Part shown: positions 32,241-44,466 of the stretch, one piece after another
Layout: each line of letters starts with the position of its first letter
Numbering within the stretch: the stretch's first letter is position 1
Origin: Hofstenia miamia
Taxonomy: Eukaryota > Xenacoelomorpha > Acoela
DNA: 64,000 nucleotides
NCBI GenBank assembly: GCA_004352715.1
Contig: SCFE01000094.1
Location: forward strand, 798,640 to 862,639
Direction: 5' to 3'
Notes under the pieces: model-generated
Databases searched by the model: none
What the model saw: the letters and a program-made list of their open reading frames with translations, nothing else
What the model was told of the DNA's origin: nothing
Made by a program: the position numbers and the translations under genes

Positions 32241-34590
32241 ATGTTGCGTTACATTTTAAAATATGTTATTAAAATGAATGTAACGCAAGAAATAGAACTA
32301 CAGTTTCTGAGTATTGCAATTAGTAAAGCTATGATTTTTGTATGTCTATTTGGCGTGGTTTCCAATTTTGCAATTCTGCTTGTAATTATTGCTACAAAAA
32401 CGATGCGTAATAATCATTACTTCTTAATTGGTAATTTGGCTTTCAATGATTGCCTTCTTTCCTTCATCATGTCCATTACACTCTTAACTCCAATTCTAAC
32501 CACGTTCACAGGAAAAGTGCCTGGGCCTCCAGTAATTGGTAGAATTTTATGCTCACTAAAATCTCAGAATGCCGTTTTCTCAGTAAGTATTTTATATTAA
32601 TCACGCAATTTGCCATAATTAATAACCAAAAATGTTATTTCTGTAAGCTTACTACTTTGCCTATTTAGCATTAATAGAACTATTCAGAAGTCACTAATCT
32701 TTTTGTAATTATCAAAACTATTTTGATTTAAGACCTTTCCACTGATGGGTGACCTAAGGTAATACAGGTCTTCATTTCACTATGTTAATAGAGAGAACAG
32801 TTTTTCATTGCATTGAAAAGACATTTTCAAAGCGTTTTTAAAAAAAATTTAGCATGTATATTCTCTTAATGTTTTTGCGACTACTCTAGCTTTAATCATT
32901 TTTGAAATTGAAAATTACATTTAAGCATTGACTACCGGTACTAGGTGACTTTCCTAAAATATTTCTTTTTATATCCCTTATAAATAACCTGATGTAAGAA
33001 CCGCTGTGGAATCTCAATTTCTATGATGTAACAAAGAAAATATAAGTTTATACCTGGTATTTTTTTACTTTGAAAGTAAATTGAATTTTCCAGTTCATTG
33101 CAATAATTCTGTAAAAAAATTATAATAACATTTCCAATTATATCCCTACAATATTTTATTGTATTATCACTGCAATGCATAACAAACAACTATTCAATTT
33201 TCAACTTACTACAACAAATTATACAACCGAATAAAATGATTTCTAGTTATTGTATTCTCATTTAATGTAAAAATATAAGTAGCAATTTGCCAAGTCTTAG
33301 TATGCTAATTTTGTTTGAACTAAGGCTTCCACAAATTATCTCAAGAATTACTCTGCACAAGAGAACAATGCACCCATATTTTTACAAATTTTTTATTTAG
33401 ACGATAACAAATTCTGCATTAATTATTACCCTCATTGCTGTAGAAAGATGCTTGGCAGTAGTATTTCCAATTTTCTATCAACAACATGTCACTAAAAGAA
33501 TTTGTTTCAAGGTGTCAGGAATTCTTTGGCTTTACAGCTGCACTCTTTTTATTATAAAAGATTATTTTTCTATAAAAGTAGAAAATAAATTTTGCTCACA
33601 GGACTATACGAATGCAATTTCTGTGTTCTTTGGGACAGTCAATGTCATTGATTATATCATTGTACAATTACTGATCCCAATATTTTGCTACTGTTGCATT
33701 GCTTGGAAAATTTCACTTAAGATTTCAAAATCAGGTAAAGCAAACTAATTTTTTTAACATTAAATAAGCATCATGCAGCTGCATTAAAATTATGTTCAAT
33801 CTTTAACTTTGATTTACAGTTATTTACGATTAATGTAGGTCAATATTTTGTCTAGTAATTTCCAAAAAGTCGAAGTTTTCAATTGAAGAAATTTGACCAA
33901 GTTCTTTTTCTAAAAATTACAAAACTATATATNTTGTATTACTTCAAATGTAAATATCCAGTGAATATTTTTAAATATATTTATAAGGAGTGAAATATAA
34001 ATCATCAAAGTTTTGCATTTCTATTTGCCTCATTTTGCTTTAACTTTATTTGATTTTCTATATCGCAGACTGCATTCATTTTATCAAATTGACAAATATG
34101 CCACAATAAATTCTCAAGTAAACAATCTTTAGATAATGATTACATAAATTTCAAGGAAAATTCCTACTTCAAACGTTATTTTTCAATTGTATGAAAGCAG
34201 CTTTCTCTAATGCGTTTATTAGATTTTACAAATTATAATTTCGCTATTCAATGATAATTAAATAAATATTCACACAAAGTGCACAATTTTAAGCAATGGG
34301 ATTTTTTAGGAACTGCGAAAACTAAATCTGTGAAGTCTAGTGCAAAATCCAACGTTACACGGATGCTATTTACAGTTACAGTGATTTTTGTATTGACTAC
34401 CCTTCCTGATAGAGTGCATTTCGTATTTCTTACTAATACATTGAAAAGACCTCTGTGGGACTTTGATAGTGTGTATCAAAAAATCACTACTTTGCTTGTC
34501 CTGACAAACGTTGGTGTGAATTTTTTTGTATACCCTCTCACAAATTCACATTTCAAGTCATCAGCAATTAAGCTATTAAAGTGCTTGTAA
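32241..34590 (+). CDS. Rhodopsin-family (class A) G protein-coupled receptor, three exons, 318 aa
   Basis: Seven-helix plasma-membrane receptor; ligand unknown. Exons 32241-32582 (donor GTAAGT), 33401-33734 (acceptor TTTATTTAG, donor GTAAAG) and 34310-34590 (acceptor TTTTTTAG) join in frame with intron phases 0 and 1. TM1 has GVVSNFAILLV; TM2 NLAFNDCLL (Asp 2.50); TM3 begins after the conserved Cys of ILCSLKSQN and ends VERCLAVVFP, with ERC in place of DRY. TM4 has LWLYS; Cys in KFCSQDY is the likely disulfide partner. TM5 has LLIPIFCYCC; TM6 TTLPDRVHF, where the usual CWxP is TTLP; TM7 NFFVYPL in place of NPxxY. The short tail ends LLKCL. Met12 (32274), giving MNVTQEIE with an N-glycosylation site, is an equally good start. 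An upstream exon cannot be excluded. Confidence 0.85.
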
Positions 34591-36079
34591 ACTAAAATTC
34601 ATCAAAAATATGGCATAGATGGAAAGATTTTTTTTAAAAATTTGTCTGAGGAAAATTCAGGATTTTATAAACCTGACAATATTTCTTAAAGCTCAATTTG
34701 TTGCAATAAGCTTTAGGATGTGAGAATGGCAAAAGATATATCTTGCTTAGATAAATGATTGAGCGTGGAACAAAATTATTGTACAAGCTTTTGAATAAAA
34801 TTGGCTTTTTTATTCACACATTCTATAATTTTATTAAACTGAATTTTACTCAAGAATTCCTTTGAAAGATTTTCCTATATGAATGTATCGATGTAAACAT
34901 ATTATGACTGCATGCTTACACAGAAATAGAGCAAGCTTTCCACTGAAGACCCATTGGCGCAATTTTGCCAACTGCTTAGTTTTTAGGACCAATGTCTGGT
35001 GGATTTATATATAAACTCAATTGAAATTAAATGATTTGTATCAGAGCGCAAATTGCACATTTCTTTATAAAATGTACCTGTGTAAGGTATTGCAAATTAA
35101 ATTAATCCTATTTTACACAGTGAGTAATTGATAAAAGTTAACCTCGCATTTTCAGTATGTAAAATAACATTAGTTTTAGATGCAGACGCTACTGTGAATT
35201 ATATAACCTTCGGTAAAATTTATAAAAATCTTCAAAAAATTTGCAGTATGTCGCTAAAACGATATTATTTCAATGACCTTTAAACTCTAAAATATTACTT
35301 ACGTATTTGCATTCCAAAAGAAAATTTTATTTTTTTGCAAAAGCATTACCTACATATCGTACATGTTCTTTAAAATAATCCAACTTTAGAAATACCAACT
35401 TAAATAATTCAAGAGCTATGGCTTAGCCCAAGGCCGACTTTAGCGACTATCTAGCGATTTACATTACAAAAACACAATGCCGAATACAGGGGTGGAAATG
35501 GGTCGGGTTGTGTCAAGTTTTGTCAGGTCCAGTTTGGGTCGGGAAAAGATTTAATTGTGCATGATTTCATTTATTTGTTTTAAAGCAATTTAAAAGATTT
35601 TATTATGTTATTTATTGTCATGATATTAATATATATCATTGTAAATTGCTTTGTGTAGATATAAGATGTATACAATAGATTAATTTAGTTGTTATTTTCT
35701 TCAAATTCCTATGAATTAAATACACTTTACACAATTTCACAAATAAAATGTGTACGAATATATGCAATAAATTCTGTCAAATATGGAGATTATTTGCTGC
35801 AGCAGGATGGAACACAAACTGTGTTAGCACCATATTTTCTCAAATTTGAATTTTTTGAGAGCATTTGATAATTCCAATTAAATTCTTTGTTCAATTAGTT
35901 TTACAAAAATCCCATTGTTTTCGTGACATTTTTAAGCTGACCATAATTTAGACTTGATCACAGTGAAATACGATGCTAAACTTTATTAAATGTGTATTAT
36001 AATAAAGCAGTAAATCTACAAAAGTTTACATATATTCTTTAAATCAAATATTATCCTACATTCCTCCATACCCAGACTT
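34591..36079. other. AT-rich intergenic DNA; hAT-like end at 35487
   Basis: CAGGGGTGGAAATGGGTCGGG at 35487, with further GGGTCGGG/CAGGTCC words, is a probable hAT-type left end without a located partner. Otherwise nothing is supported. Confidence 0.4.
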
Positions 36080-36690
36080 TCATAAAGTACTTTTCTTTTT
36101 GACATGCTTAATATTAATGGATTTATCAGATTTTAGCAAAATCACATTAGGTGAAGGACGAGCCATGACTATGTCCTCTTTATCAAATCTTGGAGAAAAT
36201 TTATTGCGAACATTAAAATTGTGAATATACACTGTGCCACCAACAAAGATCCTCTTCGCGTTTATATTCTCTATATCATTTTTATTACTACCACTATAGT
36301 GGTAGGCCAATATATAATAGGTAAGCCGTAGCGTCCTAATAATGCTTCCATAGGGGAACCACCAAGTGTACTATGATATGTACGATATATTTGATATGTA
36401 CATTTCTTTAAACTAGACAACCATCCACCTGAAGTACATCAAATTCTATCTCTAAGATTATGATGTAATCTTTCACAAATTGCATTACCTTCCAGATGGT
36501 ATATTTGTTGTAAGAGTTTTTTTAGAATCAATATTTCTAAGCATATTCTCAAAATATGTGATTCAAATGGTCTCCCTTGATCTGAATGAACAATTTTAGG
36601 AGGACCATATCCAAATACCCGGTTATTTAATAAGGCCTTTGAGCATTTTATATAAAAAACATTATTATTTTCGATGAAGTACATAAACTA
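36080..36690 (-). pseudogene. Ty3/Gypsy-type integrase fragment
   Basis: Minus strand from 36684: FGYGPPKIVHSDQGRPFES, containing the second catalytic Asp of the integrase core, then HLEGNAICERLHHNLRD with the catalytic Glu region. After a frame change come YHSTLGGSPMEALLGRYG (about 36330-36385) and a C-terminal domain with GGTVYIHNFNVRNKFSPRFD and VILLKSDKSINIKHVKK. Gene order and motifs fit Gypsy integrase. Frameshifts and a missing N-terminus and first Asp block make it a relic. Its C-terminal domain differs from that at 48-635, so it is another family. Confidence 0.8.
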
Positions 36691-37405
36691 TTAATATTTA
36701 AACTATTGCTGGCAAAAATTTACAACAAAAAACCTTTATATTTATGATGAAATTCATAAAAAATTATAATTTATATAAATTCTGTAAAATTTTCAACAAA
36801 AATGTTTTTATTTACGATAAAATATATAAGTGATTAAAATTAAACTAATGACGTAAGCATTTATATTAAAAATCGTTTTCTTTACAGTAAAGTATATAAT
36901 TGATTACAATTCAAATAATGATGTTAAAAATTTACATAAATCTTTTTCTATTTACACTGAAGCACATAAACAATTACAAATTAAGCAAATGCTGTAATAA
37001 TTTACAATAAAAAATTTTTACAATTCAATAAAATGTTAGTCAAAAATTTACAATAAAAACGTTTATATTTATGATGAAACATATAAAAGGTTACAATTCA
37101 AACTAATGATATTAAAAATTTACAAAATGCCATTTTATTTACGATGAAATATGTAATTTAATAAAATTTACCCAAATGATGCCAAAATTTTCAACAAAAA
37201 AGGTTTTGTTTGTGATGAAACATATAGACGAATACAATTTTAGCAAATGCAATAAAAATTTAAAAAAATACTTTTATTTATGATGAAATATATTGATGAT
37301 TACAATATTAGTAAGTCCTTCAATAATTTGAGAAGAAGCCGTTTTTATTTATTATGAAGCATAGAAGCATTTACAGTTTAAAGAAATGCTGTAAAAATTT
37401 GTTCG
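36686..37405. repeat. Degenerate minisatellite, about nine units of roughly 77 bp
   Basis: The phrases TTTAT-TTATGATGAAA-ATATA, ATTACAATT-AA-TAATG and AAAATTTACAA recur in fixed order with a period near 75-80 bases. The array begins just after the integrase remnant and ends near 37405. Units are strongly diverged, so the array is old. Confidence 0.75.
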
Positions 37406-38749
37406 TTAAAAAATAAAATATATTTCATGTTCTTTAGAATATACTTATAAAACTAAGAATGATATCGTAAAAAGAGTTAAGACCCTTTCTAAGAGAATCA
37501 AACAGGTGAAATTTTAGAGATTATCACTATTTAATTATTTTCAAGTCATATGTAACAAGAATTTTTTCGAAATTTTGAAAAATCTAAAGTATTTTCCCAA
37601 ATGTTTTTCCAATTTATAAACTTATGGAAATGATAGGTGCTACAAACCTAAAATATTAGTAAAGTAAAATGATTTATTAATCAACACCTATTGTGCAAAA
37701 AATAAAATGAAATAAATAGTTCAAGGCGGGTTTCTCATTGAATTCAAATACAAGATATTTATCTCGCAATATGCAATTGGAAAACGGATTTAGCCCAATT
37801 TCATATTAAATTTTCAGAAATCATATACAGATTGGGAGTTTTTGAAATAAAATCTGATCTTAGTAGAGTTTCTAAGGCATAGCGTTAAAGAGAAACCCTC
37901 TATATTTTGGGTTTACTAAGATTTCTCAACCATTTGAGAATCTAATGTGGCATAATAAGAGAGAAGGTGATAGAAAAGAAAAGAAATTAAATACTTTTTA
38001 TGATTTATGCTGATTAATTTTGATTATGTTTTTATATCAAATTTCTACTTTTTGTAAACTAAGTGATAATACGGTAATAGTGCCTGTCGGCAAAAGCGTT
38101 AAGCAAAAAGTATCAACCGAAACACTTAGCTGATTAATAACATGTTGCGTAGAAATTAGCAGATGAGTTTTGTATTGAAAAAACCGAGAAACAGGTACAT
38201 GTTGTTTGTTTGTAAAAGTTTAATATAAAAATAGCTTACATGGAAAGAATAGTTGATAAATTAAATCATTTAGGATTTATCTTTGCTTTTTGTATCAGGT
38301 TTGATTGTGTAATGAAAATAGAAAGCTAAACGTTCAGGAACAGGAGTAGTATTCAGAAACCCCGCAGTGCATTTACAGGGTGGCTGCCTTCAGCGTTCTG
38401 CAATATTTATCAGCTTCTGCAATAGTGTTCGCCCTCCTTACAAAAGCTTGCCTTTAAGATAGGTATACAAATGGGGGTTTACTTTCCTAATGTCATCAAA
38501 CAGCTGGATAGTTGACAGTAGGTTAACCATCTATTTTAGATCTAAATTCTTGTATAGTAATAAACATAATAAATCTTATTGTACATACAAGGGGTCTACG
38601 AGCACCAAATTAGTTGTATCATTGTTTAATTTATTAATAGTGGACATTCGATCATCATCTTTCTGCAGGATGCATTAGTTGCTCACATGTATATGTACAG
38701 GATTGTGTAGTTATTTATGTTTAGGGCTATTTATATGTAGGGTACATAA
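37406..38749. other. AT-rich intergenic DNA
   Basis: A short less AT-rich patch near 38340-38480 has no ORF or match that I recognise. Confidence 0.5.
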
Positions 38750-38960
38750 CAGGGGCGAACACAGGATTTTCTGAAGGGGGAACATCATTGAAAATTTTTT
38801 GAAAATATTGAGAAAATAGACCAAAAAAATGCATTTCACGATATTAGATTTTAAATTTTTCAATTTTTACGAAAAATATTTTGATGTATCCAGTCAAAAT
38901 CAAATTTGGAAACCTGACGGGGGACATTCCACGATCCCCCCTCCCCTGCGTACGCCACTG
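38750..38960 (+). mobile_element. hAT-type MITE with perfect target duplication (211 bp)
   Basis: Starts CAGGGGCGAACACAGG and ends GCGTACGCCACTG. A perfect 8-bp duplication GTACATAA lies on both sides (38742-38749 and 38961-38968). Non-coding. Its right half is shared with 16967-17100. Confidence 0.9.
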
Positions 38961-40460
38961 GTACATAATAAGCGAAAGCTAATATAAGAGCAATCAGTGT
39001 ACAAATTCATTTAAGGTAAGCAACAAAGGGGAGCTCCGCACACCACAACATAAACCACTATCACTGAGAGAGTTTCATGAGTCAAAGGTTTAATTCATGA
39101 TTGCATGGTTCTGCTTCGAGTTTAGACCCTGTCATCTGTTGCTGTCAATCTAAATGGAAATTAATTAATTAAATAAATGTAATACAGTTGCAAGATCCAA
39201 TTAAAATATATAATGTGATTATCATTAATCAGATGGCAGAGATGTTTTGGAATCTCCCACTCTAAAGAAAAAAGTAATAGTAAAATCTTATTATTGTCAA
39301 TCTCTAACAATGTCTTTTCTCGTAAAATAAATTATGTGTGACTTCTTAAATCATAAAACACAACATTCTTGTTAGAAAACTTTAAATGCTATATTAAGAA
39401 AAACCATAATGATTATTATCAGAACCTCTCTGATGTATTTGGGAATATCATGAGCATGCCATTTTCTCCGATTTGCTTCAATAGATGCGCACAGCAATCA
39501 TAAATATTACAGTAAATTTCAATTTAGTAAATTTATGAAAGACAGTTCTTAGCTATTCCAGATATATTTATGTTAGGAAATCAGAGATAGAGATCACATT
39601 TTGTCGGAAAATTTTTTTATGAAAATTTTACTATGTTACTCTTATTAAGTACTATACATAGATTTAGTATTATTAATAGTAATTTTAATAAGTAATTTTT
39701 CATTTTCTTGTATTTTCATAATTTAGTCTAATGTTTTTGTTAAAGTTACTAAATATTCTTAACAACAACAAACATTTAATTGTCATGTGTTTTCAATTAT
39801 GAATATCACATCATTTGATTTGTCTGTTAACCATTACCTTTGATTTTATAGTGTGGAATTCACAAATGCATTAGGTAATATTTATTATCATATATTGAGA
39901 TACTGTAGCATAATCCAACGCAAAAGCTGCTAAGACAACTAAGATTGAAAAGGAAGACAATAATCAAATTTAGCAACTAATGTGATTAAATTAACTATCC
40001 AAGATTTTTTAATCAAATATAAATAATTTACAAGCAAGTGCATGTCAATAAACTCATTTGGCAAAAACTCTGAAGACGAATCAGTCCTTGTTAATTTTAG
40101 TGAATCATGCAGATGTGTCTACATGAATTTAAAATTTAAGCCCTAATCTAAGCCCTTGACCACAAAATGCATTTATGCTAGAGATAAGATTAAGGCTTTT
40201 TCAATAGTATGCTTAGCTAGCTATCTTTTGTTTTCAAACATTTATACCATAATAAATTCTGAAACAGCTAGTGAATCAAATGTAGGATATATCTTAATAT
40301 TTAAGATCCAAAATATTGATGATAATTTGAATGATGATGTGTCAATAGATTGTTTGTTTATTAGTATTAAATGTAGGATAGGAAGCTGCTATTTATTTAT
40401 TATATGCATGATTGCTCACTGATAGTCTTTGGTAATGGTGATTTAGTATTACTACTATCC
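38961..40460. other. AT-rich intergenic DNA
   Basis: No supported gene. The open frame at 40156-40422 has no recognisable content. Confidence 0.5.
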
Positions 40461-40899
40461 TGAATAATTCTACATCTGCCAAGTAATAAGCAGCTAGTGA
40501 CATTTCAGGTTGCAGAACACAATTGAGAGTTTACATGATTAGTTGATCTGTACAAAAACATGAAACCACAAGAGTGATAATTCGAATTGTGTCAAGTCTA
40601 TTATCCACACCAACATAAGCTAAGTCATGCTGAGTGCTATCAAATCCTCAAGATAGATGTTGAACTGGATTAATTGTTCATGTGGAGAACAGCATTGGGC
40701 AGATGCCCAAAGAGAGGAATAACTGCACGGAGACTTCACCTAAATTGTGGAGGTTATTTATTTGAACAATTTAAGTTGGCAGAATTCAATAAATCCCTGT
40801 AGTGATCAGGTGTTAGTTAGATCCCTTCCGGCTAAACAGATCAATAATTAAATTAAAATATTTAATTTACTTGTAATTGGTCTGGTTACAGATTCTACA
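40461..40899 (+). mobile_element. 5' LTR of a Gypsy element (439 bp)
   Basis: Starts TGAATAATTCTACATC and ends GATTCTACA. It is related along its length to 7244-7670 (minus) and 19554-22638 (split). It is directly followed by a primer-site-like sequence and then by gag. Confidence 0.7.
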
Positions 40900-40915
40900 T
40901 AGCGACAGTGACAGG
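40900..40915 (+). other. Probable tRNA primer-binding site
   Basis: TAGCGACAGTGACAGG immediately follows the LTR. It resembles the TGGCGACxGTGAC primer sites used by some Ty3/Gypsy (mag-like) elements. The tRNA identity, perhaps Ser, is an inference. Confidence 0.45.
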
Positions 40916-41158
40916 CGCAAAGATCCTAATAACATCATGGAGAGTTAACAACTAGTTTAGAGAGACACAGAAACATTCACATAAACCATACAGATAATTG
41001 AGGGCACATTCATGTGATGAAAGCAAACACTGGAAATATCAAAAGACAAAATTGTTTAGGTCAATCAGTCAACACACCTAACTTGAATGCACTGGAATGG
41101 TAAGGAAGAATTCAATCCAAAGGAGAGATACCACTACTTACAATGAAGTATTAATACA

Positions 41159-43640
41159 ATGACAAATAGAACAAGAAAAGGAAGTGCTAAAAAACCCCAA
41201 AGAGTAACGTCAACCCCAGCAGCAGCAAAAGCCACACTATCTACAGATGGCACAAGTCAGACCCCTACAATAGAAATGCAAATGTTTCACATGTCCCTGC
41301 AGACAAGTTCTCAAGAGATTTATAAAATCCTAAAGAAAAGTCAGGAAACAAAAACAATGTTGAAAAACAAAATACAACACTTAATGGAGAGATTTGAACA
41401 AATGAACAAAGAAAGGGAAAAGCTTTTAAGAGAACTGAATGCAGATATTATTTTAAGATTGGAAGAGCAAAAGAAATTATTCCAACAAGATGTGAGACAG
41501 TTAACCCAACAAATGGCCAACTCCAACAAAAAATTCGTCTAACATAATGAAAAATGGGAAATAACGTATTGAGAGCTGGAAAAAGAAAACAAAAAACTAG
41601 CAGAAGATAATAAAGTGCAGTTGAATGAGATTCAACAAGTATAAGACAGACTCAGACTAATTAAATTAACCAAAGAAAAAAGAGAGGATGGAATAATAAC
41701 AAATGAAATGTGCATTGAAGAAGAACCAGAAAATGACTTACAAACAATCATTGTAAGCAAAAACTGAAAAAAAGGATTGATTCAACAAGTATAAGACAGA
41801 CTCAGACTAATTAAATTAACCAAAGAAAAAAGAGAGGATGGAATAATAACACATGAAATGTGCATTGAAGAAGAACCAGAAAATGACTTACAAACAATCA
41901 TTGTAAGCAAAAACTGAAAAAAAGGATATGAGTACCTAGAAGAGGATACAGAGAGAGAAAAACAAAAAATAATCAATGAAATCATGAAAGAAGTATTGAA
42001 AAAATTAATAAATGAAGGACAAACCAGGAAACAAAAGAAACCAAGGTTTGAAGAATTGATACTAAAACAACAGAGGAAATGAAAAAACTCTGTGTACAGT
42101 GACACTTCTAAAATTTAATTGTAAGGTAGATAGTTACAACCCAACATTTGCTGCATGGTTTCAAATGTTGAAGCTGACTATGATAGAGAGGAAAGTAACC
42201 CAGGAGGCAGCAGCAGCAAGATTACCACTCTATTTGGTGGAGAAGGCATATCAGCATTACCTATTGCTCAATGCCAAAACAAAAATAGATTATGAACTAT
42301 TAACAGGAAACTTCATGGAATATTATGAAAATAAGAGCTTCAAGAACCAATATCAAATGATATTAAATGCAATGAAAATGAAGAAAAACAACAATATCAG
42401 AAACTATATACAACAAGTAGATCAGTTATTAACATTGAGTTGAAAAGAAAATTTCTACTCTAAATATGATTTATTGTCTCACATATGCAAGGGGATGCCA
42501 GACAACATAAGGAATCAATTTGAAATAAAATTTGATGTTGATGACAAACTAGAGAGAATGATTAGAAAAGCAGTCAACAAACAAGCAACAATCATGAACA
42601 ATTCTAGGATATATGAGAGAGCTGCATGGAACAGAGATGCATCAATATAGAGAAATAAATCTAAAACAAAAGTGGCAATGAGAATTCCTGAAGAAAAGAA
42701 TCCAAAAGAAATAATTAGATGCAAAACAAAAAAAGGGACAATTGTGGACAGAAAAGACACAAAAAGCCAGATTGTAAAAAGCAAATAAACATAATTGGGA
42801 ATGGAGACGCATACTATGATGATGAGGATTTAATTGGAAGAAGATGAAAAAACAGAAGAAGAGTCAGAAAACTAAGCACGCATAATGATAGTGACAAATC
42901 TGAACAACATGAATACAATTACAGTTGTAATCAATAGAGTAATGATGAAAGTGATGATCAATATGGAAGCAGTAACTTCAATAATCACAGATGAAATTAG
43001 GATTCAAATGAAAAGATTTGGAAAAATCAAATAACAGATTAATTAATGCATTTGGAGAATACATTGATACAAAAGGATTGATAAAAGCAGTACAGATGCG
43101 AACAGCAAACACAACATTTGAACCATCATTGCCTTATGAAGTAATACTTGGTGACGTTTTCTTAACAAAAAATTAGTGTGTCATTAATTATGCAAACAAA
43201 ATAATAAAGGTACAAGAGTAGGAAATTGACATCAAAGAAGAAGAAGGAAGAGACATGACAATAAAATTTGAATTGGATGAGGCTGTGAAACTACAACCAT
43301 ACCAATGGAAGATGCACACAATAAAAACAGAACAACAAATAACAGCAGGCATCATGTTTTACAAACAGAAAGGAATCAACACAAAAAGAGTATCAATGCC
43401 ATCAAGTGTATGTGCAATCAAAAACGGAAAAGGAATGATACCAATTTTAAATGGGACCAACAGAAATGTTAACATGAAAAAATCAAGTGTGAAGATGCAT
43501 GGAAGTTACACCAAGTCTAGCATCAGGATAATTTGCAAATCTATCAAGAATAGTGATGGAGTGAATAACCCGCACTTTCAATTCCAGTACAAGCAGATGA
43601 AAATGGGAAGTAATCCACAATCCAACTCATAGGAAAATGG
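41159..43640 (+). pseudogene. Gypsy gag-protease region (decayed)
   Basis: Gag packages element RNA; protease cuts the polyprotein. In order: a Lys/Glu-rich coiled-coil segment (41159-41542, KKSQETKTMLKNKIQHLMER); a capsid-like block (42099-42443) with FAAWFQMLKLTMIERK and LPLYLVEKAYQHYLLL; a nucleocapsid zinc knuckle NCGQKRHKKPDC at 42740-42775, where the CX4HX4C part is intact but the first Cys is lost; a protease remnant in which the DTGA active site reads NMEA (about 42957-42968), with ILGDVFL near 43144-43164; then a post-protease segment (43255-43632). Stops and frameshifts occur throughout. Reverse transcriptase is missing: unrelated Penelope-type sequence starts by 43745. Confidence 0.7.
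41627..41926 (+). repeat. 150-bp tandem duplication in the gag region
   Basis: TTCAACAAGTATAAGACAGA at 41631 recurs at 41781, an offset of 150 bases. The units are almost identical (ACAAATGAAATG versus ACACATGAAATG). Confidence 0.9.
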
Positions 43641-43744
43641 ATGAACAACATCAAGGTAACAAGTAGTCCCAAAGGCCAATTCAATGAGAAAGAGACAAAA
43701 TAGTACAAAACACCAGAGATAAATTGCAGTTTGTTACAGATGTT

Positions 43745-44340
43745 ATTTAAAAAATTTAAAAAATTGTCAGCATTTTCTTTTGATATAAATGCGGCAATGA
43801 TGTCATCAACATATTGTGATAGATGATAGGTTGATGTTCATGACTTTCAATTTCATTCTCAATTATGTTCATTGCAAAATTATTCATTGTAGGGCTTAGA
43901 GGGGATCCCATTGTCTTACCATCAATTTGTTTGTATAAAATATTATTGAATGTAAAATTGACATGTTGGCATGCTAAGTTTAATAGTTGATGTAAAACTT
44001 GATGTTTGATTTATAAACTATTCTCAGCAATAATTTTCAAAATTTGCTTTATGGCTTTTTTCAAGTTTTATGTTAGTAAAAAGAGATTTCACATCATAAC
44101 TGACAAAATGAAGATTTTCAACTTTCTTGGTATTAAGATCTTTTAAGTTTTTAATTAAGTCTTCAATATTTTTCATAATATAGTTATTTGGAAGAAATGG
44201 TTTAAGAATACTGTCCAAATATTTATGGAGGTGATAGCTTTGATTGTCTATAACATTCAGTGTAGGTCTATGTGGTGGAATTTTCAGATTATTGTGAGTT
44301 TTAGAAGACCTTACATTCTGGCAGGTTGACATCCTGTACT
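43745..44340 (-). pseudogene. Penelope-like element reverse transcriptase (partial, frameshifted)
   Basis: Minus strand: RPTLNVIDNQSYHLHKYLDS and LHFVSYDVKSLFTNIKLE (44024-44332), with the catalytic Asp of motif A in YDVKSLFTNI. Then come FTFNNILYKQIDG, TMGSPLSP (43891-43914) and, after a one-base frame change, QYVDDIIAAF with the YVDD active site (43802-43813). This motif order and style (SLFTNI, GSPLSP, YxDD) is that of Penelope-like elements and not LINEs or LTR elements. The enzyme is split by frameshifts; the N-terminal side runs into the gap at 44467. The GIY-YIG part normally following it is not here, but related sequence lies at 49390-49660. Confidence 0.8.
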
Positions 44341-44466
44341 ATATAGTTTTTTATATAATTCTTTGCAAATTTTTCCCCGGTTCTTAACTTTAAGAAGTTC
44401 ACGATTGAAATGCTCTTCTTCTATTATAAAAAACTTCTTTTATATGCATATATATATATATATATA

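Noticed and set aside
4173-40899. The LTR at 4173-4513 and those at 7244, 19554 and 40461 as one family
   Set aside because: They share only the terminal GATTCTACA-like ending. Their starts (TGTAGAGTC versus TGAMTATT-type) and bodies do not align, so I treat them as two families.
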